From ZC4RG30 sp964417875 (GTDB taxonomy: Bacteria > Pseudomonadota > Gammaproteobacteria > Steroidobacterales > Steroidobacteraceae): a stretch of DNA of 46,737 nucleotides. The notes under the pieces are model-generated. The model worked only from the letters and a program-made list of their open reading frames with translations, did no database searches and had not been told where the DNA came from. The position numbers were made by a program, and so were the translations under genes. Shown here in pieces: positions 6,897 through 16,035 of the stretch (its first letter is position 1; each line of letters begins with the position of its first letter). The stretch is taken from assembly GCA_964417875.1 (NCBI GenBank), contig CAYQJU010000019.1, positions 1-46,737 of the forward strand, written 5' to 3'.

Positions 6897-8252
6897 ATGA
6901 ATCCCCAGGGCACCCTGTATCGAACCTTCTGGCGGTGGCATTTCTATGCCGGCCTGTTCGTCATCCCGTTCATCATCGTGCTGGCAACCAGCGGCACGGT
7001 GTTCCTTTTCAAGCCGCAGATCGAACGCTGGGAAGAGCGTGCATACCAGGGTCTGCCCGCGGCGCCTGCGGCATTGCCCAGTGAGCAGGTGGATGCCGCG
7101 CTGGCGGCATTTCCCGGAGCGCATTTCCACAGCTATCGCCTGCCGCAGCGAGACAGCGATGCCGTGCTGGTGCACCTGACGCTGCCATCCTCCGGCGGCA
7201 TGCGCGATGTGTTCGTGTCGCCACAGGGCGAGGTGCTTGGACACTTCGACAGCCAGCTGCGCATCGTCGAGGTGGCGCGCCGCCTCCACGGCCAGCTGCT
7301 GCTCGGCACACGCGGCAGCTGGCTGGTGGAACTGGTGGCGTGCTGGGCCATCGTGATGATCATCACCGGCACTTACCTGTGGTGGCCGCGCGGCCGCGGT
7401 GTGGCGGGGGTGCTCTGGCCGCGGCGGCGCATGCTGCTGCGTGACCTGCATGCGGTAACGGGCTTCTGGGTCAGTGCCTTCGCGATGCTGCTGCTGCTGA
7501 CCGGCCTGCCGTGGACCGACGTCTGGGGCAGCGCCTTCCAGGCCGTGCGCAACCAGGCCGGCTGGGTGCTCGGCGCGCCGCAGTGGAACACCGGCGATCC
7601 TGCCGCAGCCACCCATGCCGCACATGGCGCCCACGACCACGCCGCGATGGAGACCCGGCACGACGCGCACGTGCAGTTCACGCACCTGGATCACATCGTC
7701 GCGCGCAGCCGGCAGCAGTCACTGGCCTTTCCGGCGGTGGTGCTCGCGCCGGGCGCCGTGCTGTTTGGTCCGCCCTCGCCGGACTGGACGGTGACCTCGC
7801 TGGTGCAGAACCGGCCGCTGGGCACGACGATCACCTACGATGCGCACACCGGCGCGCAGACCGCGCGCGAGGACTTCGCTGACCGGCATCCGATCGATCG
7901 GGTGATCGGCTACGGACTCGCCTGGCACGAAGGCGCATTGTTCGGCGCGATCAACCAGCTCATCGGCGTGCTGACCGCGATGGCGCTGGTCACGATGAGT
8001 GTCACCGGATTCATGATGTGGCGGCGCAAGCGCCCGGCGGGCCAGCTGGGCGTGCCCACCCCGCCGGTCGCTGGCGGCAAGCCGGTGTTCGTCCCGCTTG
8101 CCATCCTGGTGCTGGCAGCGTTGCTGCCGCTGCTTGCCATCTCGCTGGTGGTGCTGTGGTTGCTCGACAGGCTGCTGCCACGCGTCAGCCCGGACGCGGC
8201 GCGCTGGCTGGGCATCACGCGCAATGGCGCAGCGGCCCTGCAGCGCGAGTAA
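6897..8252 (+). CDS. PepSY-associated transmembrane protein
   Basis: This 451-aa inner-membrane protein belongs to the PepSY_TM family, which often accompanies TonB-dependent receptors and siderophore or metal uptake genes. Some members are ferric reductases. TM1 is at about 15-38 (FYAGLFVIPFIIVLATSGTV), then a periplasmic PepSY region, TM2 in LVELVACWAIVMIITGTYLWWPRG, TM3 in ITGFW-like AVTGFWVSAFAMLLLLTGLPW, and later TMs near 345-375 and 395-425. Conserved histidines (WHFYAG, RLHGQLL, RDLHAVTG, WHEGALFG) could bind heme. A periplasmic loop has a His-rich insert (HAAHGAHDHAAMETRHDAH). A role in reductive release or transfer of imported metal is inferred from family and context. Confidence 0.85.
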   Translation: MNPQGTLYRTFWRWHFYAGLFVIPFIIVLATSGTVFLFKPQIERWEERAYQGLPAAPAALPSEQVDAALAAFPGAHFHSYRLPQRDSDAVLVHLTLPSSGGMRDVFVSPQGEVLGHFDSQLRIVEVARRLHGQLLLGTRGSWLVELVACWAIVMIITGTYLWWPRGRGVAGVLWPRRRMLLRDLHAVTGFWVSAFAMLLLLTGLPWTDVWGSAFQAVRNQAGWVLGAPQWNTGDPAAATHAAHGAHDHAAMETRHDAHVQFTHLDHIVARSRQQSLAFPAVVLAPGAVLFGPPSPDWTVTSLVQNRPLGTTITYDAHTGAQTAREDFADRHPIDRVIGYGLAWHEGALFGAINQLIGVLTAMALVTMSVTGFMMWRRKRPAGQLGVPTPPVAGGKPVFVPLAILVLAALLPLLAISLVVLWLLDRLLPRVSPDAARWLGITRNGAAALQRE

Positions 8253-8282
8253 CGCGGCGGCGGCGAGGCGCGGGATCAGGAT

Positions 8283-8852
8283 TCACTCCGGCGTGTCGTC
8301 GTCCGGATAGCGCTCCAGGCCCGGCCGTCGCGCCAGCTTGCGCTGCAGCGAGCGGCGATGCGTACCCAGCAGGCGCGCGGCCGCGGACACATTGCCGCGG
8401 GTCTCGGCCAGCGCCTGCTGGATGTATTCCCATTCGACGCGCGCCAGCGGGACCATCGTGCTCTCCGGCGCGGCCTCGCCGCCGGCATCCTCGCGCAGCG
8501 CGGCCGCGATGGCGTCCGCGGTGACCGGCTTCATCAGGTAGTTGTCGGCGCCGCGCTTGATGGCCTCCACGGCGGTGGCCACGCTGGCATAGCCGGTCAG
8601 CAGCAGCACGCGCATGTCGGGGCGGATGTCCTTCAGCGGCCCGATCAGCTCCAGGCCCGACTCCTCGCCCAGCCTGAGGTCCACCAGCGCGAATGCCGGA
8701 CGGTGCTGGCGCGCCAGCGCCAGTGCATCCTCGATGCGCTGCGCGAGCAGAGTCTCGTAGCCGCGCCTGCGCAGCGAGCGCTGCAGCGTCTTCAGGTACA
8801 ACAGGTTGTCATCGACCAGCAGGCCCGGCTGGCCGGCTGCCTTGCCCGTCAT
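8283..8852 (-). CDS. Response regulator, RegA/PrrA/ActR family
   Basis: This 189-aa protein has an N-terminal receiver domain (acidic D14-D15, phospho-acceptor D58 in ALVDLRL, T86, K108) and a C-terminal Fis-type helix-turn-helix (GNVSAAARLLGTHRRSLQRKLARRP). RegA-family regulators control redox-dependent genes for respiration and related processes. It overlaps the upstream kinase gene by four bases (8849-8852), so the two are co-translated. The recognition helix (THRRSLQRKLARR) matches the highly conserved RegA type. Confidence 0.9.
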   Translation of the reverse strand: MTGKAAGQPGLLVDDNLLYLKTLQRSLRRRGYETLLAQRIEDALALARQHRPAFALVDLRLGEESGLELIGPLKDIRPDMRVLLLTGYASVATAVEAIKRGADNYLMKPVTADAIAAALREDAGGEAAPESTMVPLARVEWEYIQQALAETRGNVSAAARLLGTHRRSLQRKLARRPGLERYPDDDTPE

Positions 8853-10111
8853 GCCTGCGTCTCCGGCAGCCGGAATGACACCACCACGCCCGGCCCGTCG
8901 GTGGCCTCGCGCATCGCCAATGTGCCGCCGAGGCGCTCCACCGTCGCATGCGACAGCACCAGTCCGATGCCCATGCCATCCGGCTTGCTGGTGCGGAACA
9001 GCTTGCCCGGCAGCACCGGCTGCATCTGCACCAGACCCGGCCCATAGTCACGGATCGACGCGGACACGCCGCTGCCTCTGGCCTCGACATGCAGGTCCAC
9101 CCGCGATGCACCCGCCTGGCGGCTGGCGTCGGCGGCATTGTTGAGCAGCGCCTGGATCAGGTGCCCGACCGCAGGATCGATGTGCGCCAGCGTTGCGGTG
9201 GAGCCGGTGCGCCGCAGGTCCACCGTCGGACGCACCAGCCGCCAGCGTTCGATCACGCTTTCCAGGTCGGTGCCGGCGGTACCACCGTCACCGGCTTCGG
9301 CCGGACTTGCCAGCTCGCGGACGCGGTCACGGCAGACTTCCACCAGCGCCCGCATCGTGGCGTATTCCTCGCGCTGTGCATCGGTGGACGCCTCGGCGGC
9401 AAGCTCCTCGATCATCAGCAGCAACGTGCCGAGCGGGGTGTTCAGTTCGTGCGCCACCGAGGCCGCATGCGTGGCCAGTGCAATGATTCCTTCATTGCGT
9501 GCAAAGCGCTCGCGCAGCCGCGCCACCTCGCTTTCGCGCCGGCGCCAGTCCGCGGCCATGCGGCCGAGGAAGCCCAGCACCACCGCCGCGGAGACGACAA
9601 AATTCACCAGCATGCCCAGCTTGTGCAGGCCGAAGGCATCGCCGAAAGCCCCGTGCCCATGCGGCAGCGGGCGCGCCAGCAGCGCGGAAACGGCATAGCC
9701 GGTGACGCTGGCGATGGCCATGGTCACCACCCAGCGTCCGGGCAGCGCCAGGATGGAGAACGCGATCGGCAGCAGGAACAGTGACGAGAACGGATTCTCG
9801 ATGCCGCCGCTCCAGGCCACCATCCAGGCAAGCAGCATCACATCCACCAGCATGTGGGCGAAGATCTCGCCCGCGCCGGGCTCGCGCGCATCGCGCAGGC
9901 GCCAGGTTGCATGCAGGTTGAACAGCGCCAGCGCGGCAACGCCGGTCCAGAGCGGCATCACCGGCAATTGCAGCTGCAGGGGTCCGGTGACCAGCAGGAT
10001 GGTCAGGGCCTCCCCGGCGACGGCGAGCCACCGCAGGTTGCACAGCACACGCAGCAGGGAACGGGACGCGCGATACAGCATCGCCGGACACTGTAGCCGA
10101 TACATCTGCAT
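8849..10111 (-). CDS. Redox-sensing histidine kinase, RegB/PrrB family
   Basis: This 420-aa kinase has about six transmembrane segments in residues 30-190, then dimerisation and ATPase domains. RegB hallmarks are visible. The ubiquinone-binding motif GGIENPF is at 102-108. The H-box ATHAASVAHELNTPLGT has phospho-H221. A cysteine is at 260 in LVEVCRDRVREL, where RegB has its redox-active cysteine. N-box (LLNNAADAS), G1 (DYGPGL) and G2 (GMGIGLVLSH) are intact. It should lower phosphorylation of its partner RegA under oxidising conditions. It is divergent from the TonB receptor gene at 10173. Starts at 10111, 10105 and 10081 are all possible. Confidence 0.9.
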   Translation of the reverse strand: MQMYRLQCPAMLYRASRSLLRVLCNLRWLAVAGEALTILLVTGPLQLQLPVMPLWTGVAALALFNLHATWRLRDAREPGAGEIFAHMLVDVMLLAWMVAWSGGIENPFSSLFLLPIAFSILALPGRWVVTMAIASVTGYAVSALLARPLPHGHGAFGDAFGLHKLGMLVNFVVSAAVVLGFLGRMAADWRRRESEVARLRERFARNEGIIALATHAASVAHELNTPLGTLLLMIEELAAEASTDAQREEYATMRALVEVCRDRVRELASPAEAGDGGTAGTDLESVIERWRLVRPTVDLRRTGSTATLAHIDPAVGHLIQALLNNAADASRQAGASRVDLHVEARGSGVSASIRDYGPGLVQMQPVLPGKLFRTSKPDGMGIGLVLSHATVERLGGTLAMREATDGPGVVVSFRLPETQA

Positions 10112-10172
10112 CCGCGCCCGCGCCGGGCTGCGACAGTTTGCCGCATCCCCGCGCGCGCATGCGGTTCCTAGA

Positions 10173-12254
10173 ATGCCGGCAAGACCCTGCCGAGGTCATC
10201 AGTGTCCAAAGGTGCCTGCATTGCCTGATTGCCATTTCATCCGGATTCTCGCTGCGCTGCCGCTGCTGGCACCCTGCCTCGCCGTTGGCAGCGAAGCGCG
10301 CGATGCCGGCCGCACGCTGGAGCCCGTGGTGGTCACGGCCGCCCGCATCGAAGCGGACCTTGCGATCGAGCGCGCCCTGACTCCGGGCGCAGTGACGCTG
10401 CTTGATTCGGACTCGTTCCGTGAACGCAGCGTGACGCAGCTGGCGGAGATGCTGCGCTATGTGCCGGGCATCTGGGCGGAGAGCTACAACGGCAACGATG
10501 ATGTGTTCTATTCCAGCCGCGGTTCGAACCTTGATGCCACCGACTACGACAGGAACGGCATCAAGTTCCTGCTCGACGGCCTGCCGGTGAGCGCGGCCGA
10601 CGGCAACAACCACAACCGCGCGCTCGATCCGATGAATTCGCGCCATGTGACCGTGGCGCATGGCGCCAATGCGCTGGCCTACGGCGCCAGCACGCTCGGT
10701 GGCGCGATCGACGTCACCTCGCCCACCGCACGCGACACCGCACCATTCAGCGCCGGGGTATCGGCGGGCAGCTTCGGCCAGTGGGGCGCGCGCGCCACGC
10801 TGGGAGGCGTATCGGGGGACCTGGACGCACTGCTCGGCGTGGAAACCCAGCAGCGCGATGGTTATCGCGCCCACAGCGGCCAGGACCGGCGCAGCGTGCA
10901 TGCCAACCTGGGCTGGCAGGCCAGCGACCGCGCCTCGGTCCGCCTGTTCGGCAGCTGGAGCGACGATGACGCCGAACTGCCGCGGGAGCTGTCGCGCGCG
11001 CAGTTCCTCGCCGATCCGCGCCAGGCACGCGCCGATGCCATCGAGGGCGACCACGGCAAGCAGGTGCAGGCCGGGCGGCTGGCGGTGAAGTCCACGCTCA
11101 TGCAGGTGGCCGGCGGCACGCTGGAACTTGGCCTCTCGCACGAGCGGCAGAGCCTCTACCACCCCATCGTCAGCACGCCCTTCTTCAGCCTGCTGATCGA
11201 CACCGATCACAAGGACAGCGGCGCGATGCTGCGCTTCCGGCGCAGTGCCGGCGCGCATGCACTGCTGTTCGGTGCCAACTACGGACACTCGAAGGTGACC
11301 GGCGGCAACTACGAGAACCTCGGCGGCCGGCGTGGCGAGCTGATGTGGCGCAGCGACGATAATGCATCGAACCTGGAACTGTTCGCGCTCGACCGCTGGA
11401 ATTTCGCGCCGCGCTGGACGCTGGTGTATGGCATGCAATACACCGCGTCGCGCCGCGATGCCGGCGGCGTCGAAGGCCGTCATGACGCGTTCAACCCGCG
11501 CGTGGGCCTGATCTTTGCCGCCGATGCACGATCGGAGTGGTACGCCAGCGTCGGCCGCATCCACGAGGCGCCGACCACCTTCGAGCTGACCGACGATGCC
11601 ACCGGCGAAGGCGCGGTGCTCGATGCCATGCACGGCCTCGTGGTCGAGTCCGGCCTGCGCGGCACGCGTCGCCATGGCCGTGCGCAGCTCACCTGGGACG
11701 TCTCGGCCTATTACACCGCGCTGCGCGACGAGATCCTGTCCATCGACGATCCGGCCACGCCGGGCACCAGCCTGTCGGCCAACATCGACCGCACCACCCA
11801 TGCCGGCGTCGAAGCGCTGCTGGGCGCAAGCCTGCCCGTTGGTGCCGGCAACCACCGCATCGAACCGCTGCTCAGCGCGACCTTCAACGCATTCTCGTTC
11901 GATTCCGACGCGGTGTGGGGCAACAACCGCCTGCCCTCCGCGCCGCGCTGGTTCGCGCGCGGCGAGGTGCTGTTCCGCCATGCCGCAGGCCTTGCCATCG
12001 GGCCGACCTTCGATGTGGTCGGGCCGCGCCATGTGGACTTTGCCAACAGCTTCCGCATCGGCTCGCATGCGCTGCTCGGCGCCCGTGCCGCCTTCGCAAG
12101 CGGCCACTGGGAACTGTTCGGCGAGGCCCGCAACCTGCTGGACCGCAGGTACATCGCCACCGTCGCGGTGCGCGATGTGGCCGCCGCGGATGCGCAGGTG
12201 CTGTTCCCCGGCGCACCGCGGTCGCTGTACTTCGGCGCGCACTACCGGTTCTAA
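10173..12254 (+). CDS. TonB-dependent outer-membrane receptor
   Basis: About 693 aa from the ATG at 10173. A TTG at 10221 preceded by AAAGG is a good alternative that starts directly before the signal peptide (FIRILAALPLLAPCLAVGSEA). A TonB box (EPVVVTAARIEAD) leads into the plug domain (SVTQLAEMLRYVPGIW; LLDGLPVSAADGNNHNRALDPM; GASTLGGAIDV). The 22-strand barrel ends in LYFGAHYRF with a terminal Phe. It should import a metal chelate or similar ligand. Closeness to DUF2946-like and PepSY genes suggests a metal. The exact ligand cannot be read. The gene is divergent from the RegB-like kinase, whose partner may regulate it. Confidence 0.87.
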   Translation: MPARPCRGHQCPKVPALPDCHFIRILAALPLLAPCLAVGSEARDAGRTLEPVVVTAARIEADLAIERALTPGAVTLLDSDSFRERSVTQLAEMLRYVPGIWAESYNGNDDVFYSSRGSNLDATDYDRNGIKFLLDGLPVSAADGNNHNRALDPMNSRHVTVAHGANALAYGASTLGGAIDVTSPTARDTAPFSAGVSAGSFGQWGARATLGGVSGDLDALLGVETQQRDGYRAHSGQDRRSVHANLGWQASDRASVRLFGSWSDDDAELPRELSRAQFLADPRQARADAIEGDHGKQVQAGRLAVKSTLMQVAGGTLELGLSHERQSLYHPIVSTPFFSLLIDTDHKDSGAMLRFRRSAGAHALLFGANYGHSKVTGGNYENLGGRRGELMWRSDDNASNLELFALDRWNFAPRWTLVYGMQYTASRRDAGGVEGRHDAFNPRVGLIFAADARSEWYASVGRIHEAPTTFELTDDATGEGAVLDAMHGLVVESGLRGTRRHGRAQLTWDVSAYYTALRDEILSIDDPATPGTSLSANIDRTTHAGVEALLGASLPVGAGNHRIEPLLSATFNAFSFDSDAVWGNNRLPSAPRWFARGEVLFRHAAGLAIGPTFDVVGPRHVDFANSFRIGSHALLGARAAFASGHWELFGEARNLLDRRYIATVAVRDVAAADAQVLFPGAPRSLYFGAHYRF

Positions 12255-12281
12255 TCAGCACCCTGCGGTCTGCGCCGTCCT

Positions 12282-12297
12282 CCGACAGGGGTGTCGG
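12282..12297. terminator. Short hairpin after the TonB receptor gene
   Basis: CCGACA/TGTCGG with a GGGG loop lies 27 bases after the receptor stop codon. There is no T run, so it is at most a weak or Rho-dependent terminator. The rest of 12255-12368 shows only the GGAG ribosome site of the next gene. Confidence 0.3.
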
Positions 12298-12368
12298 GCA
12301 GCCACCGACAGGCCGGGAGCCCGCGCCGCGGGACCATCCTGCCCTGACGCCCCTTCAAAGGAGCCGCC

Positions 12369-12932
12369 ATGCGACCCATGCTGCTGATCGCCGCCCTGGC
12401 CTGTCTTGCCGGCTGTTCCAGCGGACCGTCCGTCCGCGCCGACCAGGACCCCGCCGCCGATTTCACGCGCTATCGCACCTATGGATTCGTGGACCAGTCC
12501 GGCACCGATCGCGCCGGCTATTCCACGCTGGTGACCACGCATTTCAAGACCGCGATCCGTCGCGAGATGGATGCACGCGGCTTCGCCCATGCCGAAGAGG
12601 ACCCGGACCTGCTGGTGAACTTCTTCACCTCGATGCAGGAGCGCAGCGACACGCGCACCTCGCAGGGCGTGTTCCTCGGCACGCAGTATTACCGCAACCG
12701 CTTCGGCAGCTATACCGCCTGGCCGCTGTACAGCCGTGACGTGGAGACCACCAACTACCAGGTGGGCACGGCCAGCATCGATGTGGTGGATGCCGAACGC
12801 CGGCAGCTGATCTGGGAGGGCGTGGCCGAAGGCCGCATCACCAGCGAGGCGCGCGAGAATCCGGCTGCGGCGATCAGCGATGCGGTGGAGGACATCTTCG
12901 GCAAGTTCCCGCTGCCACCCCGGGCGCCGTAG
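12369..12932 (+). CDS. DUF4136 lipoprotein
   Basis: This 187-aa protein has a signal peptide and lipobox (ALACLAGCSS, C16). The body matches the DUF4136 pattern: DF.RYRTYGFVD near 35, a helix with IRREMDARGFAHAEEDPDLLVNF, and a C-terminal IDVVDAERRQLIWEGVAEGRI followed by AISDAVEDIFGKFP. AAAGGAG six bases before the ATG supports the start. DUF4136 proteins are periplasmic or outer-membrane lipoproteins of unknown function. Confidence 0.85.
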   Translation: MRPMLLIAALACLAGCSSGPSVRADQDPAADFTRYRTYGFVDQSGTDRAGYSTLVTTHFKTAIRREMDARGFAHAEEDPDLLVNFFTSMQERSDTRTSQGVFLGTQYYRNRFGSYTAWPLYSRDVETTNYQVGTASIDVVDAERRQLIWEGVAEGRITSEARENPAAAISDAVEDIFGKFPLPPRAP

Positions 12933-12944
12933 CCCGCCAGCGCT

Positions 12945-15164
12945 TCAGGCGGCGAGGTTCAGCGGCTTCGGCCGCCCGATGGCATAGCCCTGCACATAGT
13001 CGACGCCCATGCTGCGGGCGGCATCCAGGCCTGCGGCATCCTCGACCTGCTCGGCAATCACCTTGAAGTTCAGCGAGCGCGCCAGCTTGATGGTGGCGGT
13101 GACCATGGCCTGGTTGACGCTGTCGCGCGCCAGGTTCTGCATGAAGGAGCCGTCGATCTTCAGGTAGTCCATCGGCAGGTTCTTCAGCGACGCGAACGAC
13201 CCGATGTTGCTGCCGAAGTCATCCAGCGCGAACTGGCTGCCCATGCCATGCAGCACGGCGACGAAGCGCCGCGCCGCCTCGAGGTTGGCCACCACTGCGC
13301 TCTCGGCGATCTCGAAGCAGATCTGCGCCGGATCCACACCGCTGCGGTCGAAGCACTCGACGACAAAATCGAGGAACTGCGCATCGGCCAGCGTCTGGCC
13401 GGAGATGTTCACCGCCACCGAATGCCGGCCGGTGAGCGGGATGGCGCCACGCCCCAGCGCGGTGAAGGTGGTCTGCACCACCCAGCGGTCGACAAGGCCC
13501 ATCAGGCGGTAGCGCTCGGCAGCGCGCACCAGCTCCACCGGCGAGAGCTCCTGTCCCTTGTCATTCGACAGCCGCACCAGCACCTCCATCGAGGGACCGG
13601 AATCATCATTCACCCAGGTGGGCACGATGGGCTGCCAGTACAGGCGGAAGCGGTTCTCGCGCAGCGCAGTCTGCAGCGTGCGCAGCCACTGGATGTCGCC
13701 GCTGTGGCGCGCCACGGCCTCATCGCGCGCCGAATACACCGCCACATTGCCGTCGCCGCGCTTCTTGGCCACATAGCAGGCCGAATCGGCTGCCGCGATG
13801 ATCTCTTCGACACTGCCGCTGTCACGCGACACCTCGACCAGGCCGATGCTCGCGCCGATGGTATGGATGCGGTCCTTCCACACGAAGCGGTTCTGTGCCA
13901 CTGCGCGCGCCAGGTCGTCGGCGATCTGCCGGCCCTTCTCCAGCGGACAGCCCGGCAGCAGCAGCGCGAACTCGTCGCCGCCGATGCGGCCGACGGTGTC
14001 CGAGTCACGCACCGCCTCGCGCATGATCTTGGCCACCTCGCGCAGCAATGAATCGCCGGCCTGGTGGCCGCTGGTGTCGTTGACTTCCTTGAAGTGATCC
14101 AGGTCGATGAAGCACAGCACGTGGTGCGCATCGCCGGCATGCGCATCATCCAGCGCCTCGGCCAGCCGGCGCTCGAACTCGCGGCGGTTGATCAGGCCGG
14201 TGAGCCCGTCATGCGTGGCCTGGTAGGACATCTGCCGCGTGATGCCGCGCATCTCGGTGACATCGTGCAGCAGCACTACCGCGCCGAAGATTTCGTCGGC
14301 GGCATTCTCGCGGCTGACCAGCGGCGTCACGGTGAGCTCGATCGAACGCTCCGAGCCGGCCTGGCGCGCCAGCAGGAAGGCGCGCCGGCCGAGGCCGAAG
14401 GTGCTGGTGCCGCGCAATGCCAGCTCCACCGGGTCGCGCAGCAGCTTGCGGTCGGTCTCGTCCACCAGCGCGATCACCTGGTCGAGAGCGCGGCCGGTGA
14501 GCGCGCGCGCCTCGACGCCCAGCAGCTTCGCGGCGGCCGGGTTGGCATAGTCGATGCGGCCTGCCTGGTCGGTGGTCAGCAGCGCCTCGCCGACGCTGTC
14601 GAGCACGATGCGCGAGCGCGAGCGTGCGCCGAGCGATTCGAAAATGCCGGTGCCGGGCGCGAGCGAGGCGGTGCTCATCGTCGGGATCACCTCGACGCCG
14701 GTGAGCAGCAGCGCGCGACCCTGCTCGAATTCCACCGGCGTGGCGGTGAGTTCCAGACGGCTGTGCTGGCCCTGCTGGCCGATGAGATCGATCTCGAAGC
14801 GCCCGGCCGAGGCATCGCCGGCCATGCAGCGCGCCAGGTGCTCGCCCACCAGCTCGGCGTCCTCGTCCTCGACCAGTTCGGGCAGCTGCCGGCCCACCAG
14901 GTCCACCCGGTCGACGCCCACCAGCCGCGCGAACATCGGGTTGGCGTAGAGGATCACATCCTTGTAGAGCACCACGACTTCGTGCACGGAGTCGCCCACC
15001 TGCGCGAACAGGTTGCCCTGCGGCGGTGGTGCGGCGGGTGCTTCTGTTGCCCGCGCAACAGACTGCTCCAGGCCGCGGAGCCGGCGCCATTGCCACACAC
15101 ACAGGACCAGCAGGGAGGCAGCGATCAGCGCAAGGATGAGGCTGGGTAGCCCGTTTGTTGGCAT
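12945..15164 (-). CDS. PAS-GGDEF-EAL membrane protein (cyclic-di-GMP turnover)
   Basis: About 739 aa. The ATG at 15164 is preferred: AAGGA lies six bases before it and it begins just before the single transmembrane helix (residues 5-24). Two PAS-like domains follow (about 50-160 and 185-305). The GGDEF domain has GGDEF at 395-399 with an inhibitory RxxD site (RDSD, 386-389), so it looks active and product-inhibited. The EAL domain reads EVL at 527-529, keeping the metal-binding glutamate. It retains NIS, FEIAES, the DDFG loop, LKIDGSF, EQVE and VQGYAIGRP, so phosphodiesterase activity is plausible. It is divergent from pcm. Which activity dominates is unknown. Confidence 0.92.
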   Translation of the reverse strand: MPTNGLPSLILALIAASLLVLCVWQWRRLRGLEQSVARATEAPAAPPPQGNLFAQVGDSVHEVVVLYKDVILYANPMFARLVGVDRVDLVGRQLPELVEDEDAELVGEHLARCMAGDASAGRFEIDLIGQQGQHSRLELTATPVEFEQGRALLLTGVEVIPTMSTASLAPGTGIFESLGARSRSRIVLDSVGEALLTTDQAGRIDYANPAAAKLLGVEARALTGRALDQVIALVDETDRKLLRDPVELALRGTSTFGLGRRAFLLARQAGSERSIELTVTPLVSRENAADEIFGAVVLLHDVTEMRGITRQMSYQATHDGLTGLINRREFERRLAEALDDAHAGDAHHVLCFIDLDHFKEVNDTSGHQAGDSLLREVAKIMREAVRDSDTVGRIGGDEFALLLPGCPLEKGRQIADDLARAVAQNRFVWKDRIHTIGASIGLVEVSRDSGSVEEIIAAADSACYVAKKRGDGNVAVYSARDEAVARHSGDIQWLRTLQTALRENRFRLYWQPIVPTWVNDDSGPSMEVLVRLSNDKGQELSPVELVRAAERYRLMGLVDRWVVQTTFTALGRGAIPLTGRHSVAVNISGQTLADAQFLDFVVECFDRSGVDPAQICFEIAESAVVANLEAARRFVAVLHGMGSQFALDDFGSNIGSFASLKNLPMDYLKIDGSFMQNLARDSVNQAMVTATIKLARSLNFKVIAEQVEDAAGLDAARSMGVDYVQGYAIGRPKPLNLAA

Positions 15165-15241
15165 GTTTTCCTTCGGGCGCGTTAAGTGGACGAGAATAGC
15201 GTAGTCGCCGTTTGGCAACAGCCCGGTTGGACATAAGGCCC

Positions 15242-15271
15242 TTGGGAAAAAGATCAGCTACCTGATATTCT
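15242..15271 (+). promoter_or_regulatory. Putative promoter of pcm-tolC
   Basis: TTGGGA (15242-15247), an 18-base spacer and TATTCT (15266-15271) stand about 30 bases before the pcm start. This fits a sigma70 promoter in the divergent region between the GGDEF/EAL gene and pcm. Confidence 0.45.
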
Positions 15272-15300
15272 GCAGCACCTTTTCCACTCCCCTGCCGCGC

Positions 15301-15957
15301 ATGATTCCGACCCAAGAAGCCCGCACCCAGATGGCCTATCAGCAGATCCGCGCCTGGAAGGTGCTGACGCCGGAAGCGCTGCAGGTATTCGAGCAGATGC
15401 CGCGCGAGGCCTTCGTGCCTGCGGGCTGGCGCGATGCGGCCTATGCCGACACCACCATTCCGCTGGGCGATGGCCAGCACATGCTCACCCCGACGCTGGC
15501 CGGCGCCATCGTGGGCGCCGTGGACCCCGCGCGCAGCGACACCGTGCTCGAGATCGGCACTGGCTCCGGCTATGTCTCGGCCTGCTTCGCACGGCTCACC
15601 GCCGGCGTGCACAGCCTCGAGATCCGGCCCGCGCTGGCGCGCCAGGCCCGCATCAGCCTGCAGCGCGCCGGCATCGGCAATGTCACGGTCGAGGAAGCCG
15701 ACGCCTTTGCCTGGCAGCCGGTCGCCCCCGGCTACGACGTGATCGCGATCACCGGCGCCATGCCGGTGTACGACGCGCGCTTCGAGTCGCTGCTGAAGCC
15801 GGGCGGACGCCTGTTCGTGATCACCGGCACCGCGCCTGTAATGGAGGCGCACCTGGTGAGACTGACCGGAGAGGGCCAGCGCACGCAGGAAAGCCTGTTT
15901 GAAACGCTGGTCGATCCGCTGGATGTGCCCGCGCCGCCCAGCCGCTTCGTGCTGTGA
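15301..15957 (+). CDS. pcm: Protein-L-isoaspartate O-methyltransferase family protein
   Basis: This 218-aa protein is of the Pcm family, which methylates isoaspartyl residues in damaged proteins using S-adenosylmethionine. The SAM-binding motif is VLEIGTGSGYVSACFA. The N-terminal helix region (ARTQMAYQQIRAWKVL; MPREAFVPAGWRDAAYAD) and the C-terminal LLKPGGRLFVITG are typical. The usual active-site stretch near 'GYGQTISQP' reads GDGQHMLTPTLAG here, so substrate specificity may differ from classic Pcm. It lies 78 bases before tolC on the same strand. No strong ribosome site precedes the ATG. Confidence 0.85.
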   Translation: MIPTQEARTQMAYQQIRAWKVLTPEALQVFEQMPREAFVPAGWRDAAYADTTIPLGDGQHMLTPTLAGAIVGAVDPARSDTVLEIGTGSGYVSACFARLTAGVHSLEIRPALARQARISLQRAGIGNVTVEEADAFAWQPVAPGYDVIAITGAMPVYDARFESLLKPGGRLFVITGTAPVMEAHLVRLTGEGQRTQESLFETLVDPLDVPAPPSRFVL

Positions 15958-16035
15958 GCGGTCTGCACCGGAACTGCGCCGCGGACCTCGCTTCACGTCA
16001 AGACTGCCACTCCAAGAACAACGGGATGCCCTGAA

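Noticed and set aside
6315..7694. A 459-codon minus-strand open frame opposite the PepSY gene
   Set aside because: Shadow frame; the plus strand has the transmembrane pattern and family motifs.
9492..12242. A 916-codon open frame on the minus strand opposite the TonB receptor and running into the kinase gene
   Set aside because: Low-complexity Arg/Ala/His-rich translation with no domain; the plus strand encodes a full receptor. It is a by-product of high GC.
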